A stretch of DNA of 9,116 nucleotides from Burkholderiales bacterium (GTDB lineage: Bacteria > Pseudomonadota > Gammaproteobacteria > Burkholderiales > SG8-41). The stretch lies in assembly GCA_019746155.1 (NCBI GenBank), contig JAIESJ010000127.1:1-9116 (forward strand). Direction: 5' to 3'. Shown here piece after piece: positions 6,888-9,116 of the stretch; within the stretch, counting starts at the first letter, position 1; each line of letters begins with the position of its first letter. Both the position numbers and the translations under genes were made by a program. The notes under the pieces were generated by a model. That model worked only from the letters and a program-made list of their open reading frames with translations, did no database searches and had not been told where the DNA came from.

Positions 6888-7012
6888 CGTTCCTCCTGTG
6901 GCTTTGCGAGTTGTGGACACAGCGCTGCCTGCCGGAGGATCGTAGCAAATGCAAGAATTCCAGAAAATGAATAGAATGTTATTACAGCATCCCAAAACGG
7001 CATACTCGAATC
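6888..7012. promoter_or_regulatory. divergent AT-rich control region between the crotonase operon and the LysR gene
   Basis: LysR-type regulators commonly act from the spacer shared with their divergent target, and this 125-base gap has that layout. The crotonase-proximal part carries AGGAGG (6892-6897, minus strand). The stretch from about 6945 to 7000 is much more AT-rich than its surroundings. It has two small dyads that could be operator half-sites: ATTC-N8-GAAT (6957-6972) and AATA-N6-TATT (6970-6983). TAGAAT (6972-6977, + strand) is a possible -10 for the LysR gene, without a convincing -35. The arrangement is well supported; the exact sites are guesses. Confidence 0.5.
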
Positions 7013-7933
7013 GTGCGTTTGACTCAGTTCACTTACCTGTGCGCGATCGTCGACTGCGGGTTCAGCATTTCCCGCGCCGCAGCATCGCTGGGCACCTCGC
7101 AGCCGCGGATGAGCAAACAGCTCCACGCGCTCGAGCAGGAGCTAGGCTTTGAGGTGCTCGCGCGCAAGCGCAACCGAATACTCGGGCTCACGGCGGGCGG
7201 GCAGGCGGTGTTCGACGTGGCCAAGCGCATTGCCAGCGACGCGGGCCAGCTCGCAAGCATCCGTGGCGCCGTGCTGAGCCCGAATACCGGCCAGCTTACC
7301 GTCGCCACCACGCACAGCCATGCGCGCTACACGCTATTGCGCGTGATCAAGCTGTTCTGCCAGGAGTACCCGGATGTGTCGTTCTTGCTGCGGCACAGCG
7401 ATCCGGCCGAAATCGCGGAGCTGGTCTCGACCGCGAAGGTGGACCTGGGATTGAGCGCGAGACCCAAGGCGATGCAGCCGAACGTGGTCTGCATCCCGGC
7501 CTACAAAGTGCGGCGGTTGCTGATCACGCCGACGGGGCACCCGCTGCTGCGACGGAAGAAGCTAGACCTCAAGTCGATCGCGCAGTATCCCATCGTGGTC
7601 TACGACCAGAAGTTCAGCTCGGGCTGGCGAGTGATGGAGGCGTTCGAGCGCAACGGCATCAAGCCGCGCGTCGTACTGACGGCAATCGATGCGGAGGTCG
7701 TCAAGGCGTACGTGGCTGAGGGGATCGGTGTTGCCTTTCTGCAGGAGCTTACCTTTGATCCAGCGCGCGACAAGGGACTCGCCGCGCGCAACGTCGACAA
7801 CCTGTTCGAGCCCTCGACGGCCGTGATTATGTTGCGGAAGAACGGCTACCTGAGGAATTATGCGTATCGCTTCATCCAGCTCATCAATCCCTCGATCGAC
7901 CGTGTCACCGTGCGCAAAGCGCTGGAGTCCTGA
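7013..7933 (+). CDS. CysB-like LysR-family transcriptional regulator
   Basis: This is a DNA-binding regulator of 306 residues with an N-terminal winged helix-turn-helix (about 1-60; SISRAAASLGTSQPRMSKQL at 18-37, then LEQELGFEVLARKRNR) and a C-terminal periplasmic-binding-protein-like effector domain. It aligns without gaps to E. coli CysB through about residue 210, sharing LTVATTHSHARYTLLRVIK (95-113), TAIDAEVVKAYVAEGIGV and the C-terminal RNYAYRFIQL. It ends at 306 rather than about 324. CysB anion-pocket residues Thr102, Gln103, Thr149 and Thr202 correspond here to Ser, His, Ala and Ser, so the effector may not be sulfate or N-acetylserine. The start is GTG 7013, giving MRLTQFTYL, which matches the CysB N-terminus; no Shine-Dalgarno is seen. 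It is divergent from the crotonase/CoA-transferase/Bug operon, its likely target. Confidence 0.93.
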   Translation: MRLTQFTYLCAIVDCGFSISRAAASLGTSQPRMSKQLHALEQELGFEVLARKRNRILGLTAGGQAVFDVAKRIASDAGQLASIRGAVLSPNTGQLTVATTHSHARYTLLRVIKLFCQEYPDVSFLLRHSDPAEIAELVSTAKVDLGLSARPKAMQPNVVCIPAYKVRRLLITPTGHPLLRRKKLDLKSIAQYPIVVYDQKFSSGWRVMEAFERNGIKPRVVLTAIDAEVVKAYVAEGIGVAFLQELTFDPARDKGLAARNVDNLFEPSTAVIMLRKNGYLRNYAYRFIQLINPSIDRVTVRKALES

Positions 7934-7948
7934 GCACGCCGCCGCCCT

Positions 7949-8533
7949 TTACTTGAACTCGACCTCGGTGCTCGTGGTGACGGTGCAGTAGCGCTTGAGA
8001 CCCTCGATCGCGCACACGTGCTCGCTCTGCGACATAGCGCTGCAGCAATCCTCGAGCACGACCACTTCGTAGTCGCGGTCGTGGCCTTCGCGGACGATGG
8101 CCTGTACCACCCCATTGGTCGAGACGCCGGAGGCGTAGATGCGGCGAATGCCCCGCGCGCGCAGGATGGGCTCGAGATCGGTGCCATAAAACGGGCTCAC
8201 ACGGTGCTTGACGATCTGAAAGTCGGCCGGCTCCGGCGCGAGGTCGGGGTGGATTTCGGTGCCCCAGGTGCCGAGCTTGAAGAGCCCGTTCTTGCGCGCG
8301 GCGGTGAACACAGGCGAGGTGTCGGGGCACTCGCGATAATCGGGCGAGAACCCGACCCGGACGTAGCCGATGGGCAGACCGGCGGCGCGGGCTTTGCGGA
8401 TAGCCTCGCGCGTCTTGCCAATGATGCCGCGTTCCTTCGCCTGCTGGCCGAAAGGCGCCTTGCCGTTGGGCCCGTGTTCGTGAATCAGGTCGTTCTCCAT
8501 GTCGAGAACGAGGTAGATCGATTGTGAGCTCAT
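7949..8533 (-). CDS. isochorismatase-fold hydrolase without the usual nucleophilic Cys
   Basis: This 194-residue protein has the isochorismatase-like (cysteine hydrolase) alpha/beta fold, whose members cleave amides (nicotinamide, N-carbamoylsarcosine, ureidoacrylate) or the vinyl ether of isochorismate. It shows YLVLDMENDL with the catalytic Asp at 11, QIVKHRVSPFYGTDL with the catalytic Lys at 109, and ASGVSTNGVVQAIVREG (134-150) followed by DRDYEVVVLEDCCSA. In amidases the Cys lies six residues after the Gly of the GV.T motif; here that position is Val142. Cys163-164 follow the next strand and are not equivalent. ATG 8531-8533 has GAGGAAGGG just upstream. It converges on the LysR gene with a 15-base gap and follows the broken enolase-superfamily gene by 51 bases. 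The substrate is unknown; an amide-hydrolase role is doubtful. Confidence 0.92.
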   Translation of the reverse strand: MSSQSIYLVLDMENDLIHEHGPNGKAPFGQQAKERGIIGKTREAIRKARAAGLPIGYVRVGFSPDYRECPDTSPVFTAARKNGLFKLGTWGTEIHPDLAPEPADFQIVKHRVSPFYGTDLEPILRARGIRRIYASGVSTNGVVQAIVREGHDRDYEVVVLEDCCSAMSQSEHVCAIEGLKRYCTVTTSTEVEFK

Positions 8534-8536
8534 GTT

Positions 8537-8545
8537 CCCTTCCTC
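8537..8545 (-). promoter_or_regulatory. ribosome binding site of the isochorismatase-fold gene
   Basis: The minus strand reads GAGGAAGGG, three bases (AAC) before the ATG. This purine-rich site supports the chosen start. Confidence 0.7.
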
Positions 8546-8584
8546 AACTGATATGCACTCTACTCTGGCCTCCCCAGCGCCGCA

Positions 8585-9116
8585 TCAAACTGACTCCGAA
8601 CACAACTCGGCAATCCGCTTCGCCTGCAGAAACCCTCCGCATTTTGCAACTTTGATCGTAAACGCGTCAGCCGCCTGATGACGGACGAAATTCATTGCTT
8701 CCGCGGGGCATAAGACACTCTCGTCCGCGGTCACCGTGCAGCGCAGCGCGCGCGAGACCTCCGCCATGCCAGTAATATCCCACCACGGGCACGGCTGCTC
8801 GACGTTCTCGATGTCGTAGTCTTCCATCTTCGATAGCCACCGCACGGCAACATCCGCGCGATAGCCTTGATTGGCGTCGACCTCGACGGGAAAGTCATCA
8901 CCCACCGCTTTCCGTACCGCCTTGACCCGCTGCAGGTCCGCCGCGAGGTCGAGCCCGGCCTTGACCGTGATCATCTTATAGCCGGTCTCAACCAGCTTCT
9001 CTGCCGCCTTGGCGACCTCGGCAGGCGCGGCGAGCGGCACGCTGCGCGACACGCCAATACTCGTTCGCACGACACCGCCCAGTAGTGCGACCACCGGCAC
9101 GTTGTAGACCTTGCCG
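8585..9116 (-). pseudogene. enolase-superfamily (mandelate racemase/muconate lactonizing type) gene, apparently C-terminally truncated; 5' end outside window
   Basis: About 176 residues are visible, open from the right edge (GKVYNVPVVALLGGVVRTS) to TGA at 8585-8587. The barrel motifs are normal. ITVKAGLD holds the second Lys of the usual KxK, and the metal ligands are Asp in VEVDANQGY, Glu in IENVEQPCPWW and Asp in VTADESV. FTIKVAKCGGFLQAKRIAEL follows. The protein then stops after CSESV, where relatives continue for roughly 80-90 residues carrying the last barrel strands and the opposite-side acid/base. Only 51 bases separate this stop from the next ATG, so the missing part is not merely frameshifted nearby. 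In another frame (8560-8601, minus) a tail reading RSQFDAALGRPE then stop looks like a foreign or displaced C-terminus. A deletion is the likeliest explanation; assembly error is possible. Confidence 0.7.

Noticed and set aside
6888..6995. An N-terminal extension of the crotonase gene
   Set aside because: The extra 36 codons come from the AT-rich divergent promoter region, do not resemble the family, and the internal ATG has AGGAGG at ideal spacing.

Overview
The window looks like a piece of a high-GC betaproteobacterial chromosome. Three things suggest this: recG directly followed by ubiC and ubiA, aerobic ubiquinone genes very close to the E. coli proteins, and a Bug-type (TctC) binding protein beside a class III CoA-transferase, a pairing typical of Burkholderiales-like soil and water bacteria. 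The assignment is inferred from protein content and gene order only.

Left part (1-3733, all + strand): housekeeping genes. The 3' end of recG is followed by a tight ubiC-ubiA-ubiD cluster. UbiC makes 4-hydroxybenzoate from chorismate, UbiA prenylates it in the membrane, and UbiD decarboxylates the product. ubiC and ubiA overlap by 4 bases and ubiA and ubiD are 9 bases apart, so the three are probably one transcript. A 146-base spacer (3734-3879) with a perfect 8-bp hairpin separates this cluster from convergent genes on the other strand.

Right part (3880-9116): an accessory catabolic island. On the - strand, in transcription order, lie a crotonase-fold enzyme, a class III CoA-transferase and a periplasmic Bug solute-binding protein. 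They are 3 and 23 bases apart and are probably one operon for capture and CoA-dependent breakdown of an unknown carboxylic acid. A CysB-like LysR regulator is transcribed divergently from an AT-rich 125-base spacer. Convergent to it is an isochorismatase-fold hydrolase, preceded by an enolase-superfamily (mandelate racemase/muconate lactonizing type) gene that stops early and runs off the right edge.

The island is biochemically odd. By motif alignment the crotonase lacks both catalytic glutamates of enoyl-CoA hydratase. The isochorismatase-fold protein has Val where amidases of the fold have the nucleophilic Cys. The CysB-like regulator differs at several anion-pocket residues. The enolase-superfamily gene seems to have lost its C-terminal end. 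No RNA genes, CRISPR arrays, transposase genes or phage genes were seen.
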